Source: JAAXHE01 sp964551635 (GTDB taxonomy: Bacteria; Latescibacterota; UBA2968; GCA-2709665). Taken from it: 41,519 nt of DNA. The notes under the pieces were generated by a model. The model was not told the DNA's origin. It ran no database searches and saw only the letters and a program-made list of their open reading frames with translations. Shown here one piece after another: positions 40,713 through 41,519 of the stretch. Positions within the stretch are counted from its first letter, which is position 1. Every line of letters starts with the position of its first letter. The DNA lies in the NCBI GenBank assembly GCA_964551635.1, contig CAZKDZ010000210.1, positions 1 through 41,519 of the forward strand, in the 5' to 3' direction. The position numbers and the translations under genes were made by a program.

Positions 40713-41519
40713 TCAAGCCAGCTCACCGCCGCAGCTGCTTCCGGCGCCGGCAGTACAACCGTAGCAGTGGTCGGCGATACGGATCCTCCTGTCGACCAGC
40801 CAGCCGGGCGACACCTCCCACAGTTTCTTCGGCCGGCCGGACAGATGCATGTCCAGCATCTGGTTGAAATCGCAATCGTAGATGTTGCCTTCCCAATCGA
40901 CGCTCACGAGAAAACGACACATCAGGCTATCGATCGTCTGCGGGTTGAACTGATCCCGCAACGTCTGCGTGTAGCCGTCGTACTCCCCGCGACGCCGCAG
41001 ATAGTCGTTGAACCGGCTGATCGGCATATTCGTTATTGTAAAGAGCCGATTGAACGAAATGCCGTAGCGCTCGTCAAGAATCCGTTTATAGTCGGCCTCG
41101 AGTTCGGCCTGCGGCGGCGGGAGCGAATCTCCGACCGGATTGTAAACAAGGTGAAGCCGCAGGTCCGAATCCGGCATTCCGTATCCGATTTCATTCAGAC
41201 GCCTGAGGGCCTCGATGCTGTCGAAGAATACGCCCTTTCCACGCTGCTGATCGACATTTTCCTCCAGATAGCACGGCAATGAACAGACCAGTTCCACCTC
41301 GTGTTCACGGTAGAAGTCGGGAAGATCTTCCAGTCCAGGTTCGAATATCACGGTCAGGTTGCACCGTACCATCACGCTGCGGCCCAGCAGCCGGACCTGT
41401 TTGACCAGGTATCTGAAGTCGGGGTTCACCTCCGGCGCGCCGCCGGTGATGTCCACCATTGGAATATCCGTGGCGGCGAGAAACGCCAGGATACCCCGCA
41501 TCGTTTCACGGGTCATTAC
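40713..41519 (-). CDS. arsS: ArsS-type radical SAM protein, N-terminus cut by the window
   Basis: This is the C-terminal 268 residues of a radical SAM protein of the arsenosugar-biosynthesis ArsS family. The CxxxCxxC cluster that binds SAM lies beyond the right edge. Visible are VDITGGAPEVNPDFRYLV (the GGEP-like SAM motif), SLPCYLEENVDQQRGKGVF, LHLVYNPVGDSLPPPQAELEADY, and the C-terminal cysteine-rich segment CDFNQML, CYGCTAGAGSSCGG. ArsS adds the 5'-deoxyadenosyl group to arsenic compounds. In many relatives the last Cys is selenocysteine; here it is TGC. The protein ends ELA with a TGA stop. No arsenic methyltransferase or transporter is visible nearby. Confidence 0.85.
   Translation of the reverse strand, partial: VMTRETMRGILAFLAATDIPMVDITGGAPEVNPDFRYLVKQVRLLGRSVMVRCNLTVIFEPGLEDLPDFYREHEVELVCSLPCYLEENVDQQRGKGVFFDSIEALRRLNEIGYGMPDSDLRLHLVYNPVGDSLPPPQAELEADYKRILDERYGISFNRLFTITNMPISRFNDYLRRRGEYDGYTQTLRDQFNPQTIDSLMCRFLVSVDWEGNIYDCDFNQMLDMHLSGRPKKLWEVSPGWLVDRRIRIADHCYGCTAGAGSSCGGELA

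Noticed and set aside
1..41519. CRISPR array, prophage, toxin-antitoxin or integron
   Set aside because: No regularly spaced direct repeats, phage structural genes, integrase or typical toxin-antitoxin pair was seen on either strand.

Overview
The window reads as a chromosomal segment of a moderately high-GC, Gram-negative bacterium. It has the LPS-export genes lptC, an lptA-like gene and lptB, sigma-54 (rpoN), strong Shine-Dalgarno sites and E. coli-like -35/-10 boxes. A large secreted protein ends in an FPNPFN-type FlgD/T9SS-like sorting domain. Around these sit catabolic genes: short-chain dehydrogenases, an enolase-superfamily dehydratase, a ceramidase-like protein and a DegT aminotransferase. 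This mix is what I would expect from an uncultured FCB-type lineage such as Latescibacterota. That placement is an inference and was not tested by phylogeny. I see no phage, CRISPR array, integron or intact transposon. Mobile DNA is limited to two short MITE-like inverted-repeat elements.

Left part (1-12.4 kb). On the minus strand are two SDR oxidoreductases and an unusual fusion of a homocysteine S-methyltransferase domain with a class I SAM methyltransferase. They are followed by a compact formate dehydrogenase operon: a fused NuoE-NuoF-type NADH subunit, a molybdenum/tungsten catalytic subunit, FdhD and a small zinc-ribbon protein. The catalytic subunit is split by an in-frame TGA exactly where formate dehydrogenases carry selenocysteine, and a SECIS-like hairpin with a GGUCU loop follows it. 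The two halves are therefore one selenoprotein of about 912 residues, driven by a near-consensus promoter. Divergent to it is a class V aminotransferase, then an HU-type DNA-binding protein behind an AT-rich upstream region.

Middle part (12.5-31.7 kb). There is an aldehyde dehydrogenase, a SpoIIE/PP2C-type phosphatase, a small conserved protein and a 1456-residue secreted protein with five lamin-tail-like modules. A protein of unknown function follows on the plus strand. The minus strand then carries an envelope and housekeeping block: ruvX-mltG-uvrD, gatC, and the overlapping set pyrG-lptC-lptA-lptB followed by rpoN from its own promoter.

Right part (31.8-41.5 kb). Two small overlapping unknown genes lie upstream of ruvX. 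Next come an enolase-superfamily dehydratase and the minus-strand series FAD/Fe-S oxidase - acylphosphatase - apt - tRNA-Arg(CCU). The acylphosphatase frame is intact except for one in-frame TGA that replaces a conserved glycine codon. Divergent promoters separate the oxidase from a ceramidase-like gene and a DegT-family aminotransferase. The right edge cuts the N-terminus off an ArsS-type radical SAM protein, which has Cys where many relatives have selenocysteine.

Most notable items: the Sec-containing formate dehydrogenase with its SECIS, the TGA inside the acylphosphatase, the homocysteine methyltransferase-SAM methyltransferase fusion, the two MITE-like elements, and a minus-strand terminator at 20.1 kb with no assigned gene upstream of it. 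I found no clearly new multi-gene system; the best leads are these single-gene or element-level oddities.
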